Shown one piece after another: positions 10,027 through 20,149 of a DNA stretch of 64,000 bases. The translations under genes and the position numbers were made by a program. Source of the DNA: Ceratopteris richardii (taxonomy: Eukaryota > Streptophyta > Polypodiopsida > Polypodiales > Pteridaceae); the NCBI GenBank assembly GCA_020310875.1, contig CM035416.1, positions 81,263,225 through 81,327,224 on the forward strand, written 5' to 3'. Position 1 is the stretch's first letter. Every line of letters begins with the position of its first letter. Below the pieces are notes generated by a model. It did no database searches. It was given only the letters and a program-made list of their open reading frames with translations, and was not told the DNA's origin.

Positions 10027-11517
10027 CTAAGGGGTATACCTTGTTATGATTTCTCTCTTGATTCCTCTATCCTGCAAGAATGCATCAAACTCATTTGAGA
10101 AGTACTCACCTCCTCCATCTGACCTTAGTCTCTTAAGACTTCTTCCTGTTTGGTTCTTAACAAGTGCAAGATACTTTTTAATGCAACTGAATACTTCATC
10201 TTTGTGCTTCATAAAATATAAGACAGTCCACCTACTGAAATCATCAATGAAAGATACATAATACCTTGATCCAGAAATTGAGGGATCCTTACTTGGTCCC
10301 CATACATCTGTATGGACAAGCTCTAGGTAGTCCTCATGCATGTAGCCTTTCCTTGTGAAGGGTAACCTGTGAGATTTTCCAAACTGACAAGCACCACATT
10401 TATAAATCATGTGCTGCTTGAATACATTAGGTATCCCAAGCACACATTGATCTCTACATATTTTCTTTAAAGTTCTCTCACCAATATGCCCTAATCTCTT
10501 ATGCCAAATTTCAAGCTCTAATAGTGTTTGGTCTTTGTAGTTATAAAATACAATATTCATTGTATCTTCAAGTTCAAAAGTGAATAGTCTACATGTCTTT
10601 TCTCCTTTGGAAATTCTCTTGAATCCATGTTGGGGATCCTCCATAAATGCTCCATATTGGTTGAACCTGACCTGCAAACCCTTTTCCACAATCTGTCCAA
10701 CACTCATCAAATTTTTGGTAATTGTAGGTACATATAGAACCCTACTCAATAGATTTCTATTTCCATTAGAAGTCTTAACATTTCCTACTTTAATCGTTGA
10801 GTGCTTGGTGTCATCACCTATTTGTACCTGATGCTTACCCTTTGGTTCTTCAAGGTCATAGAGAAGAGCTACATTGCCTGCCACATGGTTTGAGCATCCT
10901 AAGTCAATGTAGAAGAGATGGTCATCATTTATACCTCGTTTTGAAGTCATACTCATAATCAGAAGAGAATCCTTTTGCTCCTCTGTATAGTTGTTGTAAT
11001 CTTTCCTTGATTTGTGGCCTCCTTGGTAGTTACTATTGTAGTTGTTGTTGTAATTGTTATTGTACCCTTGATAGTGATTGAATCTTCCTCTTGATTGTTT
11101 ATATCCACCTCTTTGAAATCCTCTACCTCTCTGATTCTTGAAGTTCCTGTAACACTCATCTGTAGTATGATTTGACAATCCATAAATATTACATGGTGAG
11201 GAGTTATAATCTCTCCCCCTACCTTGCATACCTCCTTTACCCCTTCCTCTTGAGGTTCTACCTCTCCCTACATAGTTGGGTTGGGAGGTAGTTCCTTCAT
11301 CCTCAATCTTCTTGTTCTTCCCTTTCTCTTTGGACTTACTTTTATCAATGTATAGGGCAAAAGAGCTATTACCTCTTGATGAATCTCCATTCTTGTTGAG
11401 CTTGGATTCATGGGTAAAAAGATGCCCCATGAGTGGTAAGATCTGGAATCTGCATGTCCATGTACAAGTCCATGGCAGTTGTGAAGCTCTCCCATTTGTC
11501 ATAAGCTTTAATAACAT
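10027..11517 (-). pseudogene. Copia-C1 Gag nucleocapsid, protease and integrase N-terminal half
   Basis: A 496-codon frame overlapping the gag frame by about 110 bp in a different phase. It holds an Arg/Gly-rich tract, a zinc knuckle whose second Cys is Tyr (CNIYGLSNHTTDEC), an Asn/Tyr low-complexity stretch, and a protease with YIDLGCSNH, where the catalytic Asp remains but Ser of DSG is Leu. Next are the integrase HHCC domain (HKRLGH...KCGACQFGK) and the core with VHTDVWGPS and LRSDGGGEYF. It stops at a nonsense codon in the TPQQNG motif. The phase change sits in the Gag tail, so it is an indel rather than a programmed shift. Confidence 0.88.
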
Positions 11518-11998
11518 TGAGTACTTGTCTTACCATCTTCGCTTCTTCAATTTTGTCTCCTATGCTTGCCAATTGATAAGCTATATCCTTCACTTTGGTC
11601 ACATACTCTGAGATGCCTTGCTTGGGTTGCTTTCTTTGAGTGATAAACTCAATCCAAAATTGGTTCTTCCTCGCCCTTGTGTTGGAAGAGAAATATGAAA
11701 ACAATGTTTCCCAAGTCTCTTGGAATGTCTTACAACTCCTAATGTGTGGAAGAAGAAAACAAAAAATTGAGTTAAGTAAGTAAGACCTTTCGAATGCATC
11801 CTTGGCACACCATGTGTTGAGTCTTTCATGCTCCTCTCTTGTAGGTTGTCCTTTGCTTCTGAATATGGGCATCTCCTCATCTCTTGAGATGTATCCATAG
11901 AGACTCCTTCCTTGAAAGTATGTCTTCATCCTCAAGGACCATGCTTGATAGTTTTTCCTATCCAATTTATCAATGAAAGAAGGAAAACCATCTCCCAT
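11408..11998 (-). CDS. Copia-C1 Gag capsid (UBN2-type)
   Basis: The likely ATG is at 11998 (MGDGFPSFIDKLDRKNY). An open frame extends further to 12025, but that part covers the primer-binding site. The protein has the N-terminal LDRKNYQAWSLRMKTYF motif of copia Gag, then ERSYLLNSI, TFQETWETLFS, KNQFWIEFITQR and GISEYVTKVKDIAYQLASIG helices typical of the gag-polypeptide/UBN2 family. It would form the particle shell. The end diverges from family sequence at about 11440 because of an indel, after which the true continuation lies in the overlapping pol frame. Confidence 0.85.
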   Translation of the reverse strand: MGDGFPSFIDKLDRKNYQAWSLRMKTYFQGRSLYGYISRDEEMPIFRSKGQPTREEHERLNTWCAKDAFERSYLLNSIFCFLLPHIRSCKTFQETWETLFSYFSSNTRARKNQFWIEFITQRKQPKQGISEYVTKVKDIAYQLASIGDKIEEAKMVRQVLNVIKAYDKWESFTTAMDLYMDMQIPDLTTHGASFYP

Positions 11999-12012
11999 TT
12001 TACCTTGTCTTT

Positions 12013-12024
12013 GCTTAGATACCA
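12013..12024 (-). promoter_or_regulatory. Copia-C1 primer-binding site (initiator Met tRNA type)
   Basis: One base inside the 5' LTR the minus strand reads TGGTATCTAAGC, two mismatches from TGGTATCAGAGC, the plant initiator Met tRNA complement used by most Copia elements. Confidence 0.85.
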
Positions 12025-12025
12025 C

Positions 12026-13058
12026 TGTTGGGAAAGATGGATGGACACTTCAAGAAATGAGTAGGTACTACGAAATCTTGCTTTGTACCAGCCCCTTTTT
12101 GTTTCAGATTTGAGTTGTAGGCCCTCTTAGCTTTCCAATGACACTATGGAAGTGCCTATGTACTTTGGAAATGATGTGAGAAATGATTGAACCAAAATAG
12201 ACTACTTCCAAGTTGACGGATTAAAGAAAACCTTCTATTTTTGTTCACACACCTCTTGGTTGTTAAGCATAGTGCTTCCAGTATAGTAGGAATTAGAAAT
12301 ATTCCTTTTGGAGATATCAAATTAGCTTAATAAGCTAATGATTCTAAGTGGAATGACTTAAAATGTACTATACACAGAGCAATCAATTTAGCAATCAAAT
12401 CATTACTCCCAATTTCTTAGGACCTCTACAGAATTTGACCAGTGAGTGCTTCAATGCACTTTTCTCCAAATCAGCTGAATGGATTATCTTCCAAATTTGT
12501 GAGCATGTAGAGGTGCTGATTCCAACAAGCTATAGAACATTGAAAATGGTAAAAGAATGATTGAGATATGAGCAATACAAAATGAATGTTCTAAGTAACT
12601 ATGACAGAGAGACCATAGATGAGAAGTATTGATCTATTGTATTAGAACACAATGTTATACAAGATCATAGGCATGATAATCAATGACTAACAATAATGAG
12701 TATTTTAGGCTATGATGTGAGCCTCACTCTCTTACAAAGTGATCAACGAAGAGTCGGAATCGGAATCGCACATCCTTTGAGTTTTTCAACCATCTTTTAT
12801 AGATGAGTCATTTGAATTTTAATTTTAATTCCTCATTGGCTCTCACTAAAAGTGATCCTCGGAAAAGGAGATATTCTCTCAAGTAGAGTCATGATTTTTC
12901 CAACTAACAAACTCCACGAGTTTGGTGGTGGTTACAAGTATTCTCCCTAGTCAAATTGACTTTTACAAATGGTAAAAGATAAATGCTTCCTAGCAATGGT
13001 TTCCATGGAGCTTCAATACACTCTAGCCAAATGTGTAGGCTTGATATTTGCACCAACA
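12026..13058 (-). repeat. Copia-C1 5' LTR
   Basis: 1033 bp with the same TGTTGGGAAAG...CCAACA ends as 7043-8077. It is followed by target duplication AAATT and then resumed Copia-D coding sequence (FGVFV, matching the family's DLGYLHHYLG region). Confidence 0.92.
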
Positions 13059-13408
13059 AAATTTGGGGTATTTGTATCATTATTTGGAAATTCATTTTAA
13101 GCAAGTCATGGGGGAATAGATTTGTGTCAAACAGAATATATTGACACATTATTGCAACATTTTGGTGTTGAAGATTGCAAACCTATTGCCATTCCTATGG
13201 AAATAGGTTTATGGTTGAGTCTTCATGATGTTGGAGATGTATTTGATGTTGTTCTCTATTAGTAGGCTATTGGTTGGTGGATTTACTTATGCATAACTTG
13301 GCATGGTATTCAATTTTTGTCTCTTAGATGAGAAGGTTTATGCATCACCCGAGTGTCAAACATTGGAAGACGGTTAAGTGCATCTTTTGCTACTTGAGTG
13401 GTACCTGG
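13059..13408 (+). pseudogene. Copia-D copy 1, part B: RT C-terminal segment
   Basis: Resumes exactly at the AAATT duplication. It carries the RT segment with IDLCQTEYIDTLLQHFGVEDCKP and IPMEIGLW, corresponding to 62455-62600 of copy 3, then the CYLSGTW that precedes RNase H. Stops interrupt it. It ends where the LTR/SINE-like insertion begins at about 13409. Confidence 0.8.
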
Positions 13409-13809
13409 TGTAATAAAGTAAGTCTATGATCCAAGGGTCTGGCCGGTTCAGACAGATCTGAAATCGGACACCGTTTGGTCATCCATGTGTATGACCAAAG
13501 ATCTCGAGTTTAGACTTACTAGGAGGTCTTGTGCTCTTGTGAACAAGTGATCCACTTAGCTTAGTGGTTAAGTCTCAAGGATGTGAAGGAGGAGGTCTTG
13601 GGTTCAACCCCCATGGGGTACATGGGGAGAGTGTTTAGAATGTAATAAAGTAAGTCTATGATCCAAGGGTCTGGCCGGTTCAGACAGATCTGAAATCGGA
13701 CACCGTTTGGTCATCCGTGTGTATGACCAAAGATCTCGAGTTTAGTCTCAAGGATGTGAAGGAGGAGGTCTTGGGTTCAACCCCCATGGGGTACATGGGG
13801 AGAGTGTTT
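13409..13809. repeat. 232-bp tandem duplication, second copy with 59-bp deletion
   Basis: Copy 1 is 13409-13640 and copy 2 starts at 13641. They are nearly identical, for example ATCCATG versus ATCCGTG. Copy 2 lacks the 59 bases equivalent to 13513-13571, with short TTA homology at the edges, so the offset drops from 232 to 173. Confidence 0.9.
13550..13625 (+). ncRNA. tRNA-like region with pol III A and B boxes (SINE head candidate)
   Basis: TAGCTTAGTGG at 13557-13567 fits the A-box consensus TRGYNNANNGG at every position. GGTTCAACCCC at 13601-13611 fits the B-box GGTTCRANYCC. The gap of 33 bases is in the tRNA/SINE range. It does not look able to fold as a normal tRNA with CCA-adjacent acceptor pairing. 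In the downstream duplicate the A box is deleted but the B box kept (13774-13784). Confidence 0.55.
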
Positions 13810-13953
13810 TGCCCAAAGAGCTCTAGAGCCTTCTAGAAGCATCCACTTGAGTTAACTCGAGTTAACTGGGACACTTGGCGCACATGTAGTTACATGGCTG
13901 ACACTTGGATGGTTAGTATCCACCTGCCCAAGAAGGCAGTCCCCTGGAGAGAG

Positions 13954-13963
13954 CTATATATAG
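13954..13963 (+). promoter_or_regulatory. TATA box of the LTR-like insertion
   Basis: CTATATATAG lies in a GC-richer context, with a plausible transcript start 25-30 bases downstream. It supports an LTR U3/R identity for this part of the insertion. Confidence 0.45.
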
Positions 13964-14115
13964 AGGCATTTGGTTGGGAGGAGAGTCATCTCTCAAGCTT
14001 GTGGTGGTCGTAATTCTTAGATTGTTGCACCTGGCTACTTGGATTGTTTTATCCCAAGGGGTAATCTTTACTACTAGATTTACATTCTTATTCTGAGTCT
14101 AACTAGGCTAGTTAT

Positions 14116-14603
14116 TATGACACTGATGTTTCCACTAGTGGATTCTGCTTCATGCTTGGTAGCTCATGAATATCTTGGTTGGACTAAGAAGTAGCCTATT
14201 ATGGAAACTTCTAGCTATGAAATTGCGTATAGGGAAGCTTTCATAGTGACTATTGAGTGTGTGGCTCAGATGCATTTTGGCTGATTTGGGTGTTAGTTAG
14301 TCTTCTACCACCATTATCTTCACTGATAGTGAGAATTCATTGGTAGTTATTAGAAACCCTCTGTTCCATACTCACACAACTCAACTTCCACCTTTGAAGC
14401 ATGCTCCTCCTCAAGTGTCCTTTGTAGTGTAGCAACGTGTCATATCAGGGTCCCAAGTTGTACATCTTGCTATGTTATTTGCAAAGAGAAGTGCTCGTTG
14501 GTTTTCCAAAGAGCAGTTGCTATCTACTACAGTAGCTCATGGTCCTCTAATTACACATTCAATTGATACTGCAAATGCTGCAATGAGGTGCTGGTGCCAT
14601 TCC
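14116..14603 (+). pseudogene. Copia-D copy 1, part C: RNase H remnant
   Basis: Plus-strand reading gives DTDVSTSGFCFML and then strongly decayed RNase H-like sequence (an FTDSENSLVVIRNPLFHTHT-like stretch near 14320-14380) with many stops. This is the end of Copia-D pol. It is cut at about 14603 by the 3'-truncated end of the Tat-type Gypsy element. No LTR is seen between them. Confidence 0.65.
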
Positions 14604-15245
14604 TTAGGATGCTTCTTTACCTGCTTCTTTACCTGCCATTCCATTGGTCTTTTCAACAAGACCATTAAATTGAGGATAATAGGGTGTGGAGTATATGTGC
14701 CTTATGTTTAATCTAATCAATAGTTCGTTCAAAACAACTAATCTAAAACCTGGACCATGGTCAGACACTATCTCTAAAGGTATCCCAAATCTACAACATA
14801 TGAAATCATAAATGAACTTCCCAATATCTTGTGCGGTTGTCCTTTTTGTGCTAGCTGCGCCTGCCCATCTAGTCATGTAGTACACTGCCACAATGATGTA
14901 CTCCTTCCCTGAGCTTGTCCTTGGTAGGAGTCCAATTGCATCGATTCCCCATTTCTTGAATGGCCCATAAGATATGACTGGTGTCATTGGCTCATACATA
15001 AGCCTCTTATTCCCTGTAATCTGACATTTATTACATGTTTTACACCAATATTGAACATATTTATGAAGTGTAGGCCATGTATACCCTCCTTGAAGTACTT
15101 TCCTTATCGTTATTTCATGTGAGAAGTGTCCTCCACATGCATGATCATGACATGATTCCAGAATGCTCTTTATTTCATCTGATATGGGGACCCTTCTAAG
15201 GATAAGATCCTTACCTTTCTCATAGACATGATCTCCTATGAGGTG
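14604..15245 (-). pseudogene. Tat-type integrase (zinc-binding domain and core)
   Basis: From about 15240 the minus strand encodes the H2C2 zinc domain (GGHFSHEITIRKVLQ, then CKTCNKCQ) and then the core open at 14999-14604. Motifs are PFKKWGIDAIG (first catalytic Asp), EIVSDHGPGF (second Asp) and YYPQFNGLVEKTN (third catalytic Glu), so the DDE triad is present. Integrase joins element DNA to the genome. The C-terminal part is lost. The last residues form a degenerate duplication (AGKEAGKEAS) where the frame runs into Copia-D. Confidence 0.85.
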
Positions 15246-15248
15246 GTA

Positions 15249-15770
15249 CTATAAAGCCCTCTTTGCTAATCTATGGTTTTGTACCTTGTTTAGGTGCTTG
15301 CGTGCTTCTACAGTTTCAAGAAACTCGATGATATCTTCTAATCCTTCTTGACCTACAAATATGTTGTCTCCTAGCTTCATGGATGCTATGAAACCATCAA
15401 ATTGCTCATTTGCTAATGCATCTGCTTCCTTATTTTCGCTCCTTGGTACATGACATATTTGAGTGTTATCAAATTGTTTCAATAACACTCTTACCTTTTT
15501 CAACCATTCAAACAAATTTGGGCTTTTGCAACACTTAACATTTTGTAATTGCTTAATTATCAACATTGAGTCTCCTTTGATGATCAACCTTTTGATACCA
15601 TGTTGACCACATTCATGCAAGGCCTCACATAGTACTGCATATTCTGCTTCATTATTTCAATGAGCATTAGGAAGAGCTATACCTTTCTTGAAGATGAGTT
15701 GTTTGTTTTGGTCATATATAAGAAATCCTCCTGTTGCTTTGTCGACCTGCTTCTTATAGGCACCATAAAA
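15249..15770 (-). pseudogene. Second (archaeal-type) RNase H of the Tat-type element
   Basis: Starts within the end of the preceding frame (FFYGAYKKQVDKATGGFLIY, where the usual Asp of DGA is Tyr) and continues after one TGA at 15657-15659. Then come NNEAEYAVLCEAL (catalytic Glu), IIKGDSMLIIKQLQ (catalytic Asp) and SENKEADALAN (last Asp). This order matches the extra RNase H of Tat-lineage elements, not the pol RNase H, which is found separately to the right. The Asp-to-Tyr change and stop make it inactive. Confidence 0.82.
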
Positions 15771-16569
15771 AAATACAGTATGTGCATCTTCAATATCTTC
15801 TTCATGCAAGGTTGCTCCCCTGTCCCTCTCATTGGATATTTTCCTCTCCCACTTCGTGTAGGTGAGTATGTCTTCAAGACTGGCTCTTGTGCTTTCCTCT
15901 ACTAAAAAAATATAGTTATATTCTTGAAGTTCAAGAACCCATTTAGCTATTCTAGATGAGATGCTCATATGTTGTGCCACATATGGAAATGCATGATCTG
16001 TTGTAAGAATAATGAAAGGCCTAGCAAGAAGGTAAGACTGAAACTTCCTTACTCCAAACATAAGTGCATACATGAGTTTCTCTGCATTTGTGTATCTCTT
16101 CTCATTTTCTTTCATTACCTTGCTAACAAAGTAAACATGACACATGTGAGATATCTTTGTATCCTTCTGGAGTAAGACCACTCCGATTGCTTCTTCACCT
16201 GCGCTTGGACACACATAGAAAGTTTCTCCCATATTTGGTGGCATCAATGTGGGTAGAGTGCTGATTACTCTTTTGATTTCTTCATTATGGATATCCTCCC
16301 ATGCAAAGACACTATTTTGTGCAAGCTTTTGTAATGGAGATATGATTTCAGACAGAAGGTGGATGAACCGTGACATGTAGCGTACCTTTTGCACAAAAGT
16401 GAGGGTCTGCTTTGTTGTTGTTGGAGGAGGTAGAGCCAATAAGGCTTCCACTTTGGATGGATCAACTTGAATCCCCTTTTCTTATATGAGATGTCCAAGA
16501 AGAACTACTTCTTTCTCAGCAATATAACACTTATCAAGATTCAATTGACCTCCAAGCTCATACAATCTT
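15771..16569 (-). pseudogene. Tat-type RT C-terminus and RNase H
   Basis: Left of the solo LTR the frame resumes with YELGGQLNLDKCYIAEKEV and LGHLI of the RT connection. The Gypsy RNase H follows: FYVCPSAGEEAIGVVLLQ, YFVSKVMKENEKRYTNAEK, LLARPFIILTTDH, WVLELQEYNYIF. In the family the first motif begins with a catalytic Asp (as in VDAS). Here it is a Cys/Pro, so the active site is probably lost. A stop near 16485 splits the frame. The domain would degrade the RNA strand of the hybrid. Confidence 0.82.
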
Positions 16570-17172
16570 TGTTGGAACTCAAGGTCAAGCACAAGCATGC
16601 AAGCACATCAGAAAGGTGGACACAAACAAGAAGAAGGAGCAAGTAGGGAGCTCCAAGAAGTACATGTCAAAATTTTAGAAGAATCCCCTACAAAAATAGT
16701 GATTTCCATCACTAAAAACCATTGTAAATACCATTTTCTATTTTTCTAACTCCATTTTGTTCAAGCCAAGGAGTCCTCAAGCTTGAGGATTATTAGAAGT
16801 ATCATCCTACCAATTTTCATAATTTTTAGACTTCGTTTGATCCCTCAAATAAGCCCTGGAACCTAATTTTTAACTAGGCCGGACACTAGGGCTGGACAAA
16901 CTAGTCCAAAAACTATAAAAAGAGCTAGAGAGCTCATTTTTGGGGTTAGCTTGTTAGAGAATAGAGCTTTTGTAAGAGAACTCTTTTGCAATTGAAGCTT
17001 TCCATTGTTCCTCTCTTTGATCTTACTTTGTGCGCGTGTGTGTGTATGTGTGTGCATGTTTATGTGCTTTCACTCATGCACTTGTGCCTTCACTTGCTCG
17101 TGGTCTTCATACCGGTCCTCACGTCTCCGCGGATTGACAAGTAAAGGAGGTGGTGCTTACGCTTGAGCTACA
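16570..17172 (+). repeat. Solo LTR (603 bp) inserted in Tat-type RT
   Basis: TGTTGGAACTC...GAGCTACA, flanked by the 5-bp target duplication ATCTT (16565-16569 and 17173-17177). RT coding resumes on each side with the same codons. A TATA-like ACTATAAAAAG at 16913-16923 suggests plus orientation. A (GT)n-rich stretch lies at 17033-17060. A solo LTR results from recombination between the two LTRs of one element. Confidence 0.88.
16913..16923 (+). promoter_or_regulatory. TATA box in the solo LTR
   Basis: ACTATAAAAAG about 260 bases before the LTR end, followed by GAGCTAGAGAGCTC, is a reasonable U3/R core promoter. Confidence 0.45.
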
Positions 17173-17177
17173 ATCTT

Positions 17178-18280
17178 TTTAATCCTTCTTCCACTTCTTG
17201 ATAATGCATAACTCTAGTGCTATATATGCAGAAGTCATCCATGTACACCCTTATTGATGATCCAAAGAATGATTGAAAAACATAGTTCATAAACCTTTGA
17301 AATGTTGCAGGTGCATTGGTTAGGCCAAAAGGCATTACCCGATAAGCAAAGCATCCCCATGGCATAATGAATGTGGTCTTCCTTTAGTCCTCCTCAGCTA
17401 TCCGGATTTGAAAGTATTCTGAGTATCCATCACATACAGTGTACCTTTCATGACCTGCCACTTCATTTAGAATCTCATCTTGGAAGGGTAGTGGAAAATG
17501 ATCTCTCTTTGTTGCTGCATTTAAGGGTTTATAGTCTACACACACCCTCCATTTACCATTTTTCTTTGGGGTAACTACTACTAGAGACACCCATTCTAAA
17601 TTTGATATAGGGTAAATGAAACCAGCCTTTATGAGTCTATTTACCTCATTTAGGAGAGCCTCTTTTTGAAGTGTTCTGATCCTTCTGAGCTTTTGCGCCA
17701 CTAGCTTTGCTTCTGGCTTGATTTCGATATGATGCTGAATAACAGTTACACCTTGTATCTCATTATAATCTTTAATGAACAATTTGGGGTACCTTTTGAG
17801 CATGGTGATGTACATGGCCCTCTCCTCTGAGGAGAGATCTTCCGCTAGAATCTTTTGGAGATCCACTTCAGGCATGGAGTCCTCACTTTGTGGTTGTTGT
17901 AGATCATCCTCTTTGCCTCCATCTTCCTTTCCTTGAAAGATCATGCCCATGACTTTGAGTGTTGATGAATCATTTTCGGTTGTTGATTCCTCACTACTAG
18001 AATTGCTATCATAACAAGAACTCTCTTCATCCATAGTTGTTTCATACCTATGATCTTCCTTCTTTTGGTCCTTCAAATCATAGGTAACTGACTTTGTTCT
18101 ATCATTTGGTTTGAGAACTAGAAGGCCAGAACCCCATTTTTTATTTGCTTTCACTGCGATTAACCATGGACGTCCTAATATGATAGGGTAGTCCTCCTCC
18201 TTGGTTGCAATGACATACATATCCAAAGCAACCTCTATATCACATACTGTAATTCTTAAATTTTCATTACACCAACACAT
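17178..18280 (-). pseudogene. Tat-type protease end, linker and reverse transcriptase N-terminal half
   Basis: The frame 18280-17384 begins with the protease tail (ILGRPWL), passes through a long acidic linker (many Glu/Asp/Ser, residues 80-150) and enters RT: IEIKPEAKLVAQKLRRI, GFIYPISNLEWVS, PKKNGKWRVCVDYKPLN, DHFPLPFQDEIL. After one TAA at 17384 it continues as MPWGCFAYRVMPFGLTNAPATF and the catalytic RVYMDDFCIYS near 17230. It is then cut by the solo LTR. The catalytic YMDD-type box is intact. Confidence 0.88.
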
Positions 18281-19185
18281 TTAACAACACTATTATTTGC
18301 CATTTTAGCTTGATACGCAGATGGTCCTGTCACATCCAAGCCTAACCTATGCATTGTTTTTTCTGTCATCACACACATATGTGCTCCGCCATCCACGTAC
18401 ACATTGGAAATCCTTTTCCCTTTTACATATGCATCCACTATGGGTACCACATCATCACATGCATTGGCTCTTATAAGGTTAATTTCCTTGTTTTTAGCCC
18501 TCCTAGTGCTTACTAGCTTGGACCATTCCCTCCTAGTTTTTGAAGATAGTTGGAGTAATTGTGGCCAAGTGATATTTGGTTTCTGTGTAGATATATCCTC
18601 AATCAGGTCATAAGGTTCAATACCCTTACCTAGAGGAAAGTCTTCCATCATGATCTTCCTCCTTGGCCTTCTCTTTCTTTTACTAGCTTCTCCTTCTGCA
18701 ACTCTTCCTTTCTTTGTTTGTGTGCCCATGCTGGAACCTTCATCTTGAGATCGGTCTCTATCTTGCACCCTTGTCCTCTTGATTGGCATTGTATCCATAG
18801 TCTCTTGTTCCTTGGTCAGCTCTAAAACATTCACTTGCCTTTGATCACCTTGATCCATTGGGACAGGTGGAATATTTGCTTGTGGTTGTTGTTGTTCGTG
18901 TGCATATTGTGGCGGCCTCCTGACAAGATACATATCACCTGGATTCCTAAGAGGATGAGGGCAATTGTACATACCATGACCACGTTCGTTGCAATTGTAG
19001 CATATAAACTCTTGTGCTTGTCGTCGTTGTCCTCGATTTTGTTCCCTTTGTGGTCTGTCTTGTTGGCTCCTCACCAAGTTGAGTGTTAGTTGTTCTAGCT
19101 GTTGTGTGAGCTTCTGTAAGATATCTTGTTGTGGATCTTCTCCTTTCTCTACCTGTGTAGCTGGTACTAGGGGAACAACATCCAT
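18256..19185 (-). pseudogene. Tat-type Gag nucleocapsid and aspartic protease
   Basis: Contains one zinc knuckle, CYNCNERGHGMYNC (about residues 62-75), in a Gln/Arg-rich context. A basic stretch (KRKRRPRRKIMMEDFPLGKG) follows, then a conserved helix and the protease active site NVYVDGGAHMCVM with the DGG form. The frame overlaps the next pol frame by 25 bp in another phase. The end (VKCVGVMKI) is mid-protease, so the overlap marks an indel rather than a natural boundary. Confidence 0.82.
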
Positions 19186-19212
19186 ATGTTCTACTTTTTC
19201 AACTTTTGAAGG

Positions 19213-19767
19213 CTAAAACTTTAATTCTCTACACTTAACTCTTGCTATATCTAATGCTTCTTCAAAAGTACCTGGAAATTGTGACTCCACCTTTTGCTTT
19301 AGAGAAGGGAAGAGTCCTGAGATGAATCTATCCCTTTTCAAAAACTGTGGAGCTACTTTATTTGCCCCTAGGCTACTCTTCCAATTACTCCACACACATT
19401 GAAACGTAGACTCATAATTTGAAAAGTCTTCAAGTGTGACTTACCTTAGTGAGAGCAATTGTTGCAACAATCCTTCTGGTGTATCCTCTTTTCCATACCG
19501 TGCTATGAATGCCTTACGCAATGCTTCCCATCTTCCTGTTGCTTCATTGGATAGGTTTTTGTACCATACTCTGGCTTCCTCCTTTAGGACCAATGGAAAA
19601 GCCTTTAGTTTGATAGATTCTTGATCCCTTCCTGAGACAAGGTATGCCATCTCCAAGTTGTCCAAAAACTCTGTAGCATCTTGGTTGGGTCTTCCATAGA
19701 AGTGTGGGAAGATTGATGCCATGGTCGAACTTGAAAGTGGCTTCCTTACAAAAGAATAAGGATCCAA
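19213..19767 (-). pseudogene. Tat-type Gag capsid
   Basis: Two frames. 19767-19441 carries MASIFPHFYGRPNQDATEFLDNLEMAYL, with LKAFPLVLKEEARVWYKNL and WEALRKAFIARYG, the retrotransposon Gag core. After a stop at the LLSLR segment the domain continues as VAPQFLKRDRFISGLFPSLK and a TFEEALDIARVKC helix (19395-19213). The probable start is the ATG at 19767 or the internal one at MASIF. Gag forms the particle. Confidence 0.82.
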
Positions 19768-20149
19768 ACGTCAAAGCTAAGGTTATACTCTAGAACTGAA
19801 AGATAAAGGGTTCTTGAGATTCAAGGATTTCTGCCAAACGCTCTGCCCCAAAATGATAGACTATGCGTTGTTCGAAGAGTATCTTCCACTGTATGTGATA
19901 TGGACAGAAAGAAGGGGTCTTGGTTGATAAGGTTGGTTGGGACGAATGGGACGATTTTGGTTGTTGGGGTTTTGGAAATTCATGAAATTGAGTTCCTCAG
20001 TGGGGGCACTAGGTTATGAGAGGGGCACTAAAGAAATGGCCTCTAACACTCCTTTAGCACTCATGCTCATAAGCAGGGATGGATATGATGGAAAGGAAGG
20101 GTTCTTAGCTCCTTATACATTCACTTCACACATATGCACACAACACAAA

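Larger units (their letters stand above)
7043..13058 (-). mobile_element. Copia-C1: complete Ty1/Copia element with target-site duplication
   Basis: A 6016-bp minus-strand Copia element bounded by LTRs 7043-8077 and 12026-13058, both TGTTGGGA...CCAACA. It is flanked by a perfect 5-bp target duplication, AAATT (7038-7042 and 13059-13063). An initiator-Met-type primer site lies next to the right LTR and a purine stretch next to the left. Gene order is the Copia order: gag, protease, integrase, RT, RNase H. It is inactive: a Gag/Pol frame break, a TAG in integrase, a deletion of about 300 bp between integrase and RT, and a stop in RNase H. The LTRs look roughly 95% identical by eye. Confidence 0.95.
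13409..14115 (+). mobile_element. LTR-like or SINE-like insertion with internal tandem duplication
   Basis: About 700 bp of non-coding sequence interrupts Copia-D between RT and RNase H. It starts TGTAATAAAG and could end at TTATTATGACA (14112-14122), giving TG...CA ends, but no clean target duplication was found. A 232-bp unit is repeated in tandem at the left. It holds a tRNA-like pol III promoter. A TATA box lies at 13954-13963. It may be a solo LTR or short non-autonomous element with a SINE inside; I cannot decide. Confidence 0.55.

Noticed and set aside
11408..11517. Programmed frameshift between Gag and Pol of Copia-C1
   Set aside because: The phase change falls within the conserved Gag tail (LTTH versus GHLFTHESKLNK) rather than at a boundary, and Copia-B has its own break at a similar but not identical place. 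Decay explains both.
13550..13625. A functional tRNA gene
   Set aside because: Box motifs are present, but acceptor-stem pairing and an anticodon loop are not convincing, and the sequence lies in a duplicated repeat.
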